Below the pieces are notes generated by a model, which saw nothing but the letters and a program-made list of their open reading frames with translations, had not been told where the DNA came from and searched no databases. From assembly GCA_023213395.1 (NCBI GenBank), contig CM041465.1:1860001-1924000 (forward strand): a stretch of DNA of 64,000 bases. Reading direction: 5' to 3'. This document shows, piece by piece, positions 11,991 to 24,059 of this stretch. Numbering within the stretch: the first letter of the stretch is position 1; each line of letters opens with the position of its first letter. The position numbers and the translations under genes are program-made. This stretch comes from Cycas panzhihuaensis. Its lineage: Eukaryota; Cycadophyta.

Positions 11991-12079
11991 ATCAAGTATA
12001 ATGTTTAAAGCATCTAATTTGTAAAAGCCATGGTCTTTATTACCAATGGCAACTACTTGATTATTCCTATGACTAATTG

Positions 12080-12372
12080 TGTATTTTTCACCTTTGAACA
12101 ATACACTCATTTATTGTTTATTCAATTGACTAATAAATAGAAGACTTTTGTGCATAAAAGGCACCAAGTAAGCATCACTTATAGAAAATATTAAAGTAGG
12201 GCAATCTAAAGAGTTGAAGGAAACAATTTCACCCACTTCGGATATTTGTATGGTCTTATTGTTTCTAAATGTAATTGTTTGCCCTCTTCCTTTTTTGACA
12301 TCATAGAGAAAATTCTCGTCACCAGTCATATGATGGGATGCTCTGGAATCAACAGTCCAAATGCTATTACTT
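12080..12372 (-). pseudogene. Copia A protease and GAG-pre-integrase remnant
   Basis: The minus-strand frame IWTVDSRASHHMTGDEN (about 12371-12318) is the copia protease site DSGASHHM with Gly changed to Arg. It runs on through ISEVGEIVSF and AYLVPFMHKSLLFISQL, a typical spacing of the copia protease. Confidence 0.85.
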
Positions 12373-12399
12373 TGTATGGTGTGATAAGCACAAAATAAT

Positions 12400-13390
12400 T
12401 TACCTTCTTCATCAGAAAATTGATTAGTGTGGTGTTGATTGCTACTGCTAAATCCCTCCCTTTCTCCTTGACCTCCTTGAAATCCACCTCGATTTGGTCT
12501 TTGAGGGGGATATTACTACTACTATTGTGGTTGTTATCTCTATTACTGCTATTGTGGTTGGTGTTGGTGCTACATGTCGACCTAATGTTTGTGGCACGCT
12601 GGTTGAATGTAGCTCTTTTTGCCACAATAATAAACAACATTAGCTTTTGATGTGTTAATGTTCAAATTCCTAAACTGTTTATTGAGATTTTCTTTGGGAG
12701 TCTAGTTACCCTTATACTTGGTCATGAATGTACTTAAAGTAGATGTCTCACCCTGACGAGAGCAGATTTTCTCCTCTTGTAATAAAAGACTTTCAAGTTC
12801 ATTGAAAGTTATTGTGCCAAATGTGCCGTCTCATGTGATTGAAGAGATGAAACTTCTACACTCCCTTAGTAATGCATGAAGTGTGACAGTTACAAAGTCA
12901 TCTTTTTAAGTTGGTTTTCCAAGTGTAGTTAGCTCATTATTGATTTTTTTTGTTGAGGATAAAAATGTCGACATAGACTCAATATATTTTAAAGTACATA
13001 ACTTAACTTTTATTATTACAATGCGAGTATCATCTCACCTTTCATACAATGAAATCAAAGTATCCCAAACTTTTCTAGAACACATGCAATATTTTAATTA
13101 ACAATAGAATTTATAATCATATGAAAAAATGTTAAGGCTATTTCATCTTTAGCTTCTTAAGTAGTAACTAAGACATGGTCAGGATAAATAATTATATTCC
13201 TATCAGTTGGGCTTTCAACAAGCACAAGTTTAAGATTCTTTCAAGATACGAATGACCAAAATTCATTTATAATCAATAAATTCTATGGTTGTTTTTTCTA
13301 CTCTTAGAAGTTATCTTGACCTATTAACTTGATAGTGTATGCATTAAGTGTATTCATGGTAGTCATAATGTTAAATTTGTAAAAGACTCT
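12400..13390 (-). pseudogene. Copia A gag remnant
   Basis: Read on the minus strand from about 13390: MTTMNTLNAYTIKLIGQDNF, then LLIINEFWSFVS, DEIALTFF, LENQLKKMTL and SFMHY-like pieces, i.e. a copia capsid region with many stops. A degenerate knuckle, YYCGKKSYIQPAC (about 12630-12592), has lost its first Cys and its His. An Asn-rich low-complexity linker (12590-12500) separates it from the protease. Confidence 0.7.
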
Positions 13391-14361
13391 TGAAGCTAGC
13401 AGATAATTTGGAGACTCAAGGCTTTTGTCGTTTAAGTTCCACCTTCTAACATACCAATAGTTTTAATCTTATAAATAAGATCCAATAATTGAAGAGAGTG
13501 ATGAGAGATGGAGGACTAAACAATAAGTTGATCCAACCATAATTTTTCAAAGTAGATCTAATATTTGGCTAAGTCAAATATATAACAAATGAGGTAAGGT
13601 TGATATGTATGGTCATATTGTGCTTTCCTTGGAATTCATAACTCCAATAATATCTTTTTCGATCCTCCTTTTCTCCAAGAGTGATATCAATTGTCATGCA
13701 CTGACTGTAAGGTAAACTGGTCTTCTAGGGAATGTACAAAGATTGAGATATAGAGACAAGGTTTGAACTTTTTTCAGACTTTTCTAACAAGTATTTAAAG
13801 CAAAATTTTAATGGTTTAAGTTGATTAAAATAACTTACTTAATGAAAGTGATGATGTTGCTTTACAAGTGCTTGAAAAACTTGATAAAAAAATGTTTCAA
13901 GAAAAACAACTTGAGTGTTGAAATGAACACTTTAAGTGTTCTACAAAAACACTTAAACAATAAAAGAAAGTACTAAGTGCCAAATGAGAAAATGCTTGCT
14001 TGCTTGTTGTTTTTGAAGTAGTTTCGTTTTAGAGTGAATAAACAACCATGAAATGTCAACTTTAATCAAGTATGCGAAGAGAATACACCACCACAACACC
14101 ATTCGGACTTTAAATAGTCCTATACCACTCCAAATAAGTGATTTTTTAATTAAACAAGTAAATTTTAAGCCCCTTTTTTTATAACTAGGGCATGGAGGTC
14201 ACCACACAAGGAGCCTTAGAAACACCTTGTACATTGTGAATTTTTTAGTAAGATTATAAAAAGTCGACTGAAATCACTTATTTTCAGTCACATAACATAC
14301 TTGCAGTTTTTTTTTTTGTTACTAAGTTAAAAGAAAAAGGGTGAAATTGCTTTGAAAGTGA
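13391..14361 (-). other. Copia A leader, first part
   Basis: AT-rich sequence between copia A gag and the G2 insertion point. No open frame with family motifs and no repeat shared with other parts of the window is seen. By position it is untranslated leader. Confidence 0.5.
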
Positions 14362-14366
14362 TTAAA

Positions 14367-14702
14367 TGTTAAGACCCTTATGTCTTAATCCTTTATTAGT
14401 ATAGGATGGTAGTCATTATTAGTAGAAGTATAATGATAGTACATATTTCATTGTAAGGGCAATGCCCATTTTGTAATCCCATATGCACTAGTAGTAGGAT
14501 AATGGGAGTAGCATCTTAGTATATATAGAATATTTGTAATAAGGAGGGGTATTGAAAATTGTTATAAGAGAGCTCTACTAAAAGGAGGTTGCCTTCTTGA
14601 AGAGGTCTGCGATTATAAGATCTTATGATTTAATAAAGCTTCTTGAGATTTTCGTATATATTTGTGTTCTTTTTAGGATTTGTAGTGACAAGAGCATACC
14701 GA
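14367..14702 (+). repeat. G2 5' LTR
   Basis: It starts TGTTAAGACCCTTATG and ends near CATACCGA. It matches 20383-20716, including the block GGAGGTTGCCT and AATAAAG, a likely polyadenylation signal. A degenerate PBS, TAGTATCAATAGC (14704-14716), follows. Confidence 0.88.
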
Positions 14703-14716
14703 GTAGTATCAATAGC

Positions 14717-16080
14717 ACTTTCTAGGGCCACTTATGTGCCAAATATTCTTTTTAGTGGGCTTTCGCAATTACCAATTGTATGCTCTCACCTCACCCACTC
14801 AGGATCTTGGTGATCAAAACATAGTAAAAGTGGCAGGTTGCTACAAGTTGCATGTAGAGATTTTAGCAAAGGTTTTTCATCTAACAATCTTAATTTCAAT
14901 TGTTCTCTTTCTTCCCGTTATCTCTATAGTTGTCAATGGTAAATAATTGTTCTTGGCACTTACCCTTTTTACTAAGCTAGAGACCCTGTACCGAGGGTCT
15001 ATAACAATCCCAATAAGTTGTTGTTCTTAACTCAACATGCTTGCGTATGAAGGACTAGGTTCTAGGCTTTAGACAACGATTGACACAGTATTGAGCTTCC
15101 ACGTACTTTGTGTATGTTGGAAGACCCTTATAGGTATTTCTAAACCAAACCTAGATAGGAAGCCTTCAACGTCTGTCATCTATAATGCACTAGTAAGTGG
15201 TTAGCCTAAGGAAATTACTCTCCACATATCCTAGAGTTGAGGTAGTATGGTTGTTGAGTAGAGCATTAGCCTTTGTAATTGATACTATTTATAATTGGGA
15301 CCAGTATATCAGAGGGCCTATAGAGTAGCTAATTCTTATACCTAGATTAGGAACCCTTTTTCTCCATCCCACTTTGGCTTTTATAGAATTATGATAGAAC
15401 AGAAATTTATACAGAATAAAGTAGATATAGTTCTATGTGGTAAGAAGTGTTTCTAGACAAAATATAATAAAGATTTTGGGCATGCTAGATTAGATCTATT
15501 TGATAGTAAGAGTTTTTTAGTAGATGGAAAATTTAGAACCAAATCTTTATATCCAAGAGGAATTTTGACCTTTAGTTGAAATCAGACTCAATAGTAGGTA
15601 AAAGTGTAAAAAAAAATCACTCTTAAGAGCCATATCTTCATTTTATATGCTTTGTTTACCTTAAAACTTTACCAGATTGTCTAAAATTTCATTATGGACT
15701 TTTCGCTTTTGAGGGCCCTTGGGCAAATTCTAAACTAATTTACCAAATTTTCCACATTAGTGATTTTCTTTCTATTTGCCATAACTCCTCAATCATTACT
15801 CGAATTACCTCCAAATTTTAACTATAGCAAGATCGCATCATTTTGGACAAAAGACCCTCTTTCATTAGAATAAGTGATTGAATTACCTTGCAAGAACTTA
15901 CACCTAACTAGAAGACACCTAAATCTATAAAAAATCCCTAATATCTCCTATTTTTGTAGCCTAATTGACCGAAGCCTCTTATTAGAAATGTTTTTATTTG
16001 TTGTTTTCTACCCTTTGGTAAATTATATTAAAAAAAAATGAAAGTACCATAGCAACCGAAAGACGATCTCAGGGCTTCAC
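14717..16080 (+). other. G2 leader
   Basis: A long stretch between the PBS and gag. It has one 70-codon open frame (14734-14946) without recognisable motifs. Sequence is T-rich and otherwise featureless. Such long leaders occur in plant Ty3 elements; nothing supports a separate gene. Confidence 0.5.
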
Positions 16081-16084
16081 GATA

Positions 16085-17010
16085 GAATTCACAATCGATG
16101 AAATCAGAGTTGTTTGAGAAAAAATTGGCATGATTGATACTATGAATAAGGATATTCATGACCTACGCAACATGTTGACCGAGATGGATATCAAACTGTT
16201 AGCATTCATATAGTCACAACAAATGATGCAATAAGCAAGATTGACAACTGCCCAAAGCCAACCATCAAATTTCCAAAGGGGGCCCACATAAACGATTAGT
16301 CAAACGCCAGGTATTTTTTCACATATGACCAAAATTGATTTTTCAAGGTTTGATAGTGAAGATCTAACTAGTTGGATTTACATGGCTGAATAATGCTTCC
16401 AACTAAATCAAATATTAGATATCCAAAAGGTCATGCTTGCCTCCTTCCACTTGGAACATGAGGCCATCAAATGGTATCAATGGTTTGAATGAACAACAGG
16501 AACACCTCCTTGGAATGGCTTCTGTACCAAATTGTTAGTAAGATTTGGGCCAAGTAATTATGAAGACTTTACAAGAGCATTGACAAAACTTAGACAAGTA
16601 CATTTAGTTCAAGCATATCAGATTGAGTTCAAAAAACTTACAAATTGAACTACTAGTTTGATAGAAGCTTTTTTATAAGTTGTTTCATTAGTGGCTTAAA
16701 GGAGGCCTTATAGGCAAAAGTTTGAATGTTCAATCCAAAGACCATGTTATAAGCAATAGGATTGGCAAGGCTAGCAAAATATCAAGTCATGGCACACAAG
16801 CGAAAAAATTGCTTACCATTTTAGAATCCACCATCAGTAAAACCACCAACTATAACACCTTCCAAACCATGGTAGGTTAAATGACTTACACAAAAGAGAT
16901 GCACAAACATAGAGAATAAGGACTTTGCTACAACAGTGTTGAGAAAATTGGTCACAATCACTGGTATAAAGAATGACTACATGTTTTGGATGTTGAACTC
17001 TCTGACAAAC
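16085..17010 (+). pseudogene. G2 gag remnant
   Basis: Plant Ty3 Gag can be followed with stops: FDSEDLTSWIYMAE (first half), KVMLASFHLEHEAIKWYQWF (16422-16481), then LRQVHLVQAYQIEFKKL-like and GLKE-like pieces. It ends with a damaged knuckle (CYNSVEKIGHNHWY, about 16929-16970) that has lost two Cys. Confidence 0.75.
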
Positions 17011-17084
17011 TTACATGTGAAGAATTTATCGAGGTTTAGGAGGAAGAAGCAACTCATGAAGACATGGATCCTTAGGAGGAACTA

Positions 17085-17444
17085 ATGCCTAAAATTTCAC
17101 TGCATGCATTTGTTTGCTTTCATACCCCTCAGACTATAAAAATTAGAGATCATTTCAAAGGACAAACAATGATTGTCCTCATAGACTCAGGTAGTACACA
17201 TAACTTCATAGATACTAAGATTGCCAAGCTAATAGATTGTCTTGTATACCCATGTACTAATTTTGAAGTAATGATTACCGATGGAGGAAAAATGGATTGT
17301 AAAGGTAAATGTAATAATGTCAAAATTAGCATGGGAGATTATTCTCTAAAGATAGATATATATGGATTTTCTTTAGGGGGATGTGATGTGATGTTGGGTG
17401 CACAACAGTTACATACCTTGGGTCTAATTCTATGGGATTTTTAA
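17085..17444 (+). pseudogene. G2 retropepsin
   Basis: A 119-codon open frame and one of the best kept coding pieces in G2. It starts MPKISLHAFVCFH, has the complete active-site motif VLIDSGSTHNFID (17176-17214), and the later strand GGCDVMLGAQQLHTLG (17380-17427) that closes the retropepsin fold. It would release Gag and Pol products from the polyprotein. The motif is intact, but gag upstream and RT downstream are broken, so no working polyprotein is possible. Confidence 0.88.
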
Positions 17445-17689
17445 TAATTGTAGATGAAATTCACTATAGATGAATCCTAGTATATATTAAGGAGGCTCCA
17501 AGCAGGTCCTGCACTAGTTATTAGTTCCCATCACATGGAAAAATTGATAAGAAAAGGATCCCATGGAATGATGTTCCAACTTTGTTCCTTAACAGTAGTT
17601 GGTAATATTGAACTTGGGATACCACAAGATCTTTAATAATTATTAGCCAAACATGAACATCTATTCAACAAACCAAATGGACTTCCTTC

Positions 17690-18470
17690 TTGTTGACCAC
17701 AAGACCATGCCATTCAATTGCTTCCAGGAAGTTAGCCACCAAACATTAGGCCATATCAATATCATTACCTCTAAAAGACCAAGATTGAGAAATTAGTAGA
17801 TGAGATACTGCAAATAAGGGTCATCCGACCAAGCATAAGTTCTTATTCCTCTCCCATGATCTTTATGTGAAAGAAAGATAGCTTATGGAGAATGTGTATA
17901 GATTTTAGGGCACTTAACAAGTCGATAATCAAAGACAAGTTTCCCATTCTGGTTATTGAAAAGTTGCTAGATGAGTTATGGGGAACCTGTTTCTTTTCCA
18001 GGTTGGACCTTAGATCAAGGTATTACTAGATTCGTCTTTGAGAGGAAAGCATTCCAAAGACAACCTTTTGTATACGTGAAGGGCACTACAAATTCTTGGT
18101 CATGCCATTTGGCCTCATAAATGCTCTATCTACATTCCGGAGTTTTATGAACTAGATTCTCTAGTCGTATCTTCACAAGTGTTTATTGGTCTTCTTTGAT
18201 GACATTTTGGTCTATAATCACTCATAGAAGGAACACCTCCAACACTTGGATAAGACATTCCAAGTCCTCCAAGATAATCATATGCAAACCAAAGTGGAAT
18301 ATTTGGGGCACATTATGTCCATTGATGGTGTCAAGGTTGATCCAAGAAAGACAAAAGACATGGTGAATTGGCCACTTCCCAAAATATTGTGAAGCCTTAA
18401 AGGGTTCCTAAGATTCACAGGCTACTATAGGAGGTTTTTCGTGACTATGAAAAAATTGTAGTACTTCTCA
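17690..18470 (+). pseudogene. G2 reverse transcriptase remnant
   Basis: Motifs in order: [18 protein letters not shown] (17896-17949), [16 protein letters not shown] (17992-18039), [16 protein letters not shown] (18091-18138) and FFDDILVYN (18193-18219), with the FDD active site intact. VEYLGHIMSIDGVKVDPRK (18294-18350) and FTGYYRRFF follow. Stops and small deletions disrupt it, for example between 18270 and 18290. Confidence 0.88.
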
Positions 18471-18489
18471 TAGCCCTATTAAAGAAATA

Positions 18490-18950
18490 AGCATTCTAAT
18501 AGACTCTAGCAACACAGGAGGCCTTCACTCTCTTTAAATAAGCCATGTGTACCACTCTAATTTTGGCCATGCTAGACTTTTCAAAACTATTTATTATTAA
18601 GAGCGATGTTTCAGGTACTGGGATTAGTGCAGTTCTCATATAGGAGGTACAAACCTGGGCCTTCATGAGTTGTGTCTTGTCTAGTAAAGATCTTGCAGAC
18701 TCTACATATGAGAAGGAAATGCTTGCCATCCTCCATGCCATAAACCATTGGTGACCTTATCTCATTGGATGCTACTTTATTATCAAAATAGATCATGTGA
18801 GCCTCAAATACCTCTTAGAGTTGTGCATCTCGATACCTGAACAACAAATGTCGGTCACCAAGTTTCTTGGATATGATTATGAAATTATCTATATGAAAGA
18901 CAAGGAGAATGTGGTGGCAAATGCTCTCTCTTGGCAATTTAAAGACTAAG
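18490..18950 (+). pseudogene. G2 RNase H remnant
   Basis: Ty3 RNase H is readable: ILAMLDFSKLFIIKSDVSGTG (first Asp changed within KSD), AFMSCVLSSKDLADSTYEKE, MLAILHAINHW, IKIDHVSLKYLLE and DKENVVANALS (18900-18932). Two in-frame stops replace Trp or Gln. Confidence 0.85.
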
Positions 18951-19089
18951 TCACCCTCTAAGCCATGTCATCTTCCATCCTCGAATGGCTATAGGACATA
19001 AGAGTATCAGAGGGATACCTCAATTTAAAATCTTATTCAATAATCATACTTGACAACAAATCACAAATCTAGTTACACATGTGATGACT

Positions 19090-20130
19090 AATATCTCTTT
19101 TATAAGGGTTAAATTATCATCATCCAAAATTCTACTTCCAAATTATAGATTTTAATGGAGTTACATGCTTCACTATCAATTGGACATTTAGGGTTTATGA
19201 AGTCTTATGAAAGGTTTGCTCAAAATTTCTACTGGACAGGTATGAAGGGCAATATCCAAAAGTTTTTAGTTGAATGTGGCATTTATCAACAACAAAAGGC
19301 TAAAACAATAGTCACATTGGGGTTGCTCCAGCTATTGCCCTTGCCTACCCAACCTTTGATTGATATTTCTATGGACTTCATTGAAGGATTCACAAGTTAT
19401 GAGGAAAATCATTAATCTTAGTCATCGTGGATAGACTCTCCAAGTATACTCATTTCTTGGCATTGACTCACCCTTACAAAGCAGTAATAGTGGCACACGT
19501 GTTTATCAACCAGATCTTTCACTTGCATGGCATGCCTGCTTCCACCATTAGTGATCATGATCATACTTTTACTAGCATCATCGTATCACCCATAAACAAA
19601 TGGATAAATAGAGGTTGTTAAAAAATGCCTTGAGACATATCTTTGGTATTTTGCATCGACCCAGCCATCCCATTGGGTGCATTGGTTACCATTGGTTGAA
19701 TGGTTGTATAACACCACCTTTCACATAGCCATAAAAATGACACTATATGAGGCCATCTATGGGCAACCACCTCCTACAATATCTTCTTATATCTTAAGGA
19801 GTGTACGAGTATAAGTAATAGACTCTACCCTTAAGGATAAAGTTGATATTCTCAAAACTCTTAAAGAGAACCTCTGCACAACTCAGCACAAGATGAAACA
19901 ACAAGTTGATTAACATAGGATGAGATACGAATTCTGTATGAGTGATATGGTCTTTTTAAGACTTCAACCATATTGCTAGACCTCCTTGAAGGTGAAAGAC
20001 TCTAAAAAAATAACTTCAAGATTCTATGGACCTTACAAGGTGGAGTAACACATAGGGACTATAACTTATAAATTGACACTTCCACTTTTATAAAAAGTCC
20101 ACCTTGTGTTCCATGTATCTTGCTTAAAAA
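19090..20130 (+). pseudogene. G2 integrase remnant with a core deletion
   Basis: Zinc domain: HASLSIGHLGFMKSYERF with CGIYQQQKA (second Cys changed to Tyr, 19161-19305). Core: VDRLSKYTHF (first Asp, 19425-19454) and ISDHDHTFTS (second Asp, 19549-19578). The frame then jumps directly to YHP and the Glu-bearing TNGQIEVVKK-like segment (19583-19620), so about 25 residues between the second Asp and the YHP motif are missing. The tail SRFYGPYKVE and KVHLVFHVSCLKK (20010-20130) is chromovirus-like. Confidence 0.85.
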
Positions 20131-20199
20131 AAGTCTTAGGGAACAACATAACAACATGAATATAGTTACTGGAGTTCATAGACGATGACTCTCTACTTC

Positions 20200-20345
20200 T
20201 TGTTCTCGATACCATTTTAGATCAATGGACATGCCAACTTCGACATCATACCATCACGAAGGTAGTAGTTCATTGAAAAGGCTTGCAACTCGAGGATGCC
20301 ACTTGGAAACCACTTCATCAAATTTGATAGGACTAACCATAATTC
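20200..20345 (+). pseudogene. G2 chromodomain remnant
   Basis: LDTILDQ (20199-20220) is followed by QLRHHTITKVVVH, a stop for Trp, KGLQLEDATWK (20237-20312). This fits the chromovirus chromodomain, with the aromatic cage residue of the Trp-Lys pair lost to a stop. Confidence 0.75.
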
Positions 20346-20382
20346 AAGCTTTGAGGATAAATATTTTTGAAGGAGGGAGTCA

Positions 20383-20716
20383 TTTTAAGACCCTCATATA
20401 TTAACCCTTTATTAGTATATGATGGTAGTTGTTAGTAGTAGTAACATAATGATAACAGATATTCCATTGTAAGAGTAATGATTCTTTTGTAATCCCACAT
20501 GCACTAGTAGTAGGATAGGGGAATAGCATCTTAGTATATAAAGAATGTTTGTAATAAGGAGGGGTATCAAAGAATGTTATAAGAGAGCTATGCTCACAGG
20601 AGGTTGCCTCCTCGAAGAGGCCTATAATTATAAGTTCTTATGATTTAATAAAGTTTTTTGAGATTTTTGTACATATTTGTGTTCTTTTTAGGATTTGCAA
20701 TGGCTGAAACATACCA
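20383..20716 (+). repeat. G2 3' LTR
   Basis: Partner of 14367-14702. A purine tract (AAGGAGGGAGTCA, 20370-20382) precedes it, its start is TTTTAAGACC, and it ends CATACCA at the TTAAA duplication. Confidence 0.88.
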
Positions 20717-20826
20717 TTAAATATCATAAAAATCATTTTAAAAAGTAAAATTTTATAAACTAAAGTATATTGAAATCGAAATATTCCTTGGTAAATGTTA
20801 GTAATATAACCTAATGTCTTATTTCT

Positions 20827-21294
20827 TGTTAGGAATGTTAATGTTAGTTTTATATTCATATTAGTTTTATCTTTATGTTATCTTTTATGTCACGTGTAAA
20901 TGTAAATTTAAGTGATGTAAAGGTTTAATCTTATAAAGTTTATGTTATTTGTTAATTATTATGTGAAGGTCGTTGAAATGCGCAACTACCCATTTCAACG
21001 AACCTCTCTTTCTACAAATAGCCTCTCTTAGATTCTAGAAATTGGTCCCGAGAATCTAGGAGGTTGTCATAAGCCTGTTTCAAAGGCTGGTTTACGTATG
21101 TTGAGGGTATTCCTATCAGGTTTCTTGTAAATTTTTTAAGTCAATAAAATATTAGATTAGTGAGGTGTTTTTTCTTCCCCAGAAGGGGTTTTCGACCTAT
21201 CAAAACACTGTGTATGTGTGCAATGTCTGATTTCACCTGTGTATGTTAATTTCTTTGATCTTGTGACATTGTGCATGTTACCTATATTCTCACA
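20827..21294 (+). repeat. Copia B 5' LTR with stem-loop
   Basis: Starts TGTTAGGAATG and ends ATTCTCACA, followed by the PBS TAGTATCAGAGCC (21295-21307). An 11-bp inverted repeat at 20970-20980 and 20991-21001 with a 10-base loop is kept in the 3' LTR (25771-25781, 25792-25802). An AATAAAA signal lies near 21144. Confidence 0.92.
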
Positions 21295-21379
21295 TAGTAT
21301 CAGAGCCCTGGTCCAAGAAAAGGTTATTCATGAACAATCCATTAGGTGCATTATATTTCTGTTCTAGGCATTAATAGAT

Positions 21380-22085
21380 AGTTTGCTTGTTGTGATTATG
21401 AACTTGGGAAAATTGTTAAACCTACAATATACTACTATAGCTACATCTTCTGGGATCTTAGCATCTATGCTCAATAACAAGAGCAGTCCTGCAAAGAGGA
21501 ATCACAAAAAACTGATTTCTAAAGGCTCAAGATTTACTAGTCTCACAGATTGTTGGCATCTTCATTCCAGCTCTAGTTCCTATTCTTACTCTGTGGACTA
21601 GTTTCTTACATCTCAGGAGGTGATACATGACCAGGACCATTTGCATTTGCATCTCTATGGAAGGATAAAGAGTTATCACCAATACTTGAATTGTCTCTAC
21701 ATCTGTGTCTGTGGAAGGAGAAAGAGAGCTCATGATTTACTAGTTCATGACTCAACTATATAGATCTTAGGGCACTCTTCTCTCACAAGAGCCACCGCGG
21801 GCCACAGACGCACTGACCAATATTTAAATCCAACCGGGGAGAAAGCTCAATATTGGAGACTAATGAAGGAAGGAATACAAGAACGAAACATGCCAACCAT
21901 AGGAGGAACACGCACAAATACTCGCACTGAAACCACGATGCCGGTCATAATGCCCTTTTCAAAGTGAGGCTCCCGTGCAAAACACCCTCCATGCCACAAC
22001 ACTGTCATCCATACAACACCAGATAGAACGGGGGATTTTTCTACACCTGCGTCTCTGAGAAATATTGGGCAGGTGACGTAAGTAG
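21380..22085 (+). other. Unidentified segment in copia B where gag N-terminus is expected
   Basis: Between the PBS and the gag knuckle there is room for a copia capsid domain, but no capsid motif is seen in any plus-strand frame. About 21780-22090 is visibly GC-richer, with CpG, than the element around it. Two open frames (21383-21601 plus, 21527-21733 minus) show only low-complexity Ser or short patches. It may be foreign DNA acquired by the element or a very decayed gag. Confidence 0.4.
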
Positions 22086-22089
22086 TAGA

Positions 22090-22335
22090 AGACGAAGATT
22101 AAAGAGTTAGGAGGCAAACCTCATAGTGGTTCACCTCCTAACTCTCAAAACAATATTAAGTATTATGGTCCACCTAAATATTAGAATACTTCCAATCAGT
22201 CTTTTTCAAATCGAAATACTATTAATCCTTATCAGAGCATTAGTTGTGCCTACTGCCATAAAAAAGGCCACACTATTAATGTTTGCAGAAGTAGAATAAC
22301 TTTAGAAGCATGGAAAGCTCCCAAGGGATTGTAAA
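22090..22335 (+). pseudogene. Copia B gag C-terminus with zinc knuckle
   Basis: An Asn/Ser-rich stretch (SPPNSQNNIKYYGPPKY) is followed by a complete CX2CX4HX4C knuckle, CAYCHKKGHTINVC (22248-22289). Only one stop interrupts this piece, so it is among the better kept parts of the element. Confidence 0.8.
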
Positions 22336-22429
22336 CCCGACCACAATCCTGACTACAAAAACTGACCACAATCTCATAATAATTCTTTAACAATAATAAT
22401 TTCTGCATTTGTTACTCCAACTAATCAAT

Positions 22430-22830
22430 CACCTCAATGGATCCTTGACTCTGGTGCATCCCATTACATGAAAGGACATTAGAAAAATTTATCCACTTAT
22501 CAATATGATATTAACTCTGAAGAAGAGATTTCTTTTGGAAGTGAAACTCAACTCAAAGTAAAAGGATCAGGTGATGTTACTTTAAAAGACGCTTCAATCA
22601 AGGACGTCTTCTACGTTCTTGGTTTGTTATCAAACCTTCTCTCTGTTTACTAAATCTGCCAGAAAGACCTTGTTGTCAAATTCTAGAAAGATAAATTTAT
22701 TATTAAAGAACCATTAAATAAATTCAAACCTATTACCTCTGGACCTGTTGATCATAGTACAGGTCTCTATAGTTTAACGAGTTTACAAAATAATAAATCA
22801 AAGCCCTTTAGTACCTTTATAGCCAAATCT
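22430..22830 (+). pseudogene. Copia B protease remnant
   Basis: WILDSGASHYMKGH (22440-22481) has the intact copia DSGA protease site. The following VKGSGDVTLKDASIKDVFYV and LLSNLLSVY are the usual protease body; a stop replaces Gln near 22652. SLTSLQNNK leads on to the GAG-pre-integrase segment. Confidence 0.85.
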
Positions 22831-23715
22831 GACCCAGTTGGTAAACTATGGCATGCACTATTTGACCATACTAGTTATGGCAAACTTTAATACCTGAAAA
22901 GATATAACATGGTTCATGGTATTCCACCTTTAAATACTATCTATGGTGTGTGCAAAGCCTGCATAATAGGTAAGCAACACATGGATCCTTTTCCACATCA
23001 AACTTAATTCAGAGCAAAAGTTCCACTTGAACTTGTTCACTTTGATATATGTGGACCGTTCTATATAACTTCTTATTCTGGCTGTCATTATTTTGTTATA
23101 TTTATTGATGATTTTTTGAGAAAATGTTGGGTCTACACACTCAAGATTCGTAATCAAGTGTTTGACATCTTCACTGAATTCAAAACACTTGTAGAAAATT
23201 AATCAAACTCAAAAATTAAAAATTTCAGATCTGATAATGCCAAAGAATACTTAAGTGGAAAATTCACTTCTTTTCGTAAGAAACACAGAATTCAATTTCA
23301 GCATTCTATTGCCTATACTACTCAGCAAAACGATGTTGCTGAATGCAAGAATCGTACTCTTGTTGAAATGACTCGATGCATGTTACATGCAAAGAGTCTT
23401 GACCTAAAGTTATGGGCAAAAGCAATTGTTTACTCCAACTATCTTTCAAATCGTTTACCTAGTAAATGTTTACAAAATGTTACACTAGAACAAAAGTGGT
23501 ATGGACGAAAACCCTCAGTTAATCATCTGAGAATTTTTGAAAGTATTGCGTGGGGACACATTCCCAAAGAAAAACGTAAGAAACTAGATCCTAAAAGTTA
23601 AAAATATATCTTCGTTGGATACAACGAAGAAAGCAAAGCTTACAGACTTTTGGATCGAGTCACGCATCAAATCTTAATCCTGCGTGATTTAATATTTGAT
23701 GAAGAAGGATATTCT
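22831..23715 (+). pseudogene. Copia B integrase remnant
   Basis: LWHALFDHTSYGKL and CKACIIGKQH form the zinc domain (22848-22978). The core has VHFDICGPFY (first Asp), FRSDNAKEYLSG (second Asp, 23227-23262) and QQNDVAECKNRTLVE (Glu, 23323-23367), so all three acids remain. An open frame at 23368-23601 (MTRCMLHAKSLDLKLWAKAI to KLDPKS) carries the C-terminal part, continuing to YIFVGYNEESKAYRL. A few stops disable it. Confidence 0.88.
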
Positions 23716-24059
23716 TCAACCTCTATTTATATAGAACTTCTGATTGAGAATCTGTTAACCAACACCTATTTGGTTGACCCTTCTGAAAAATAAATTGACC
23801 CTGAGATTATAGAATCCTTATCTACACAAGTCCAGAATTGGACCCTTCTTCTTCTCAAGATTGTTCTCAACCTATGACTACAAAAATAGTTACAAACAAA
23901 TAGCCCATATGGGTAAAGAAAACACTTTCTGATGTTGGATCTGATATATGTAATCCTTTAGATACCAGAAGAACACGTGCTCAAAAATTACATGCTAACT
24001 ATGCTTTAATGGTTAAAATAATAGACAACAATGATCCTAAAACCTTTAAATAAGCTAAT

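Larger units (their letters stand above)
14367..20716 (+). mobile_element. Chromovirus G2: Ty3 element inserted in copia A leader
   Basis: LTRs 14367-14702 and 20383-20716 are flanked by a perfect 5-bp TSD, TTAAA (14362-14366 and 20717-20721). The inside has gag, retropepsin, RT, RNase H, integrase and a chromodomain in Ty3 order. The LTR ends are TG (left) and CA (right, CATACCA). The leader before gag is long, about 1.35 kb. No frame is intact. Confidence 0.92.
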
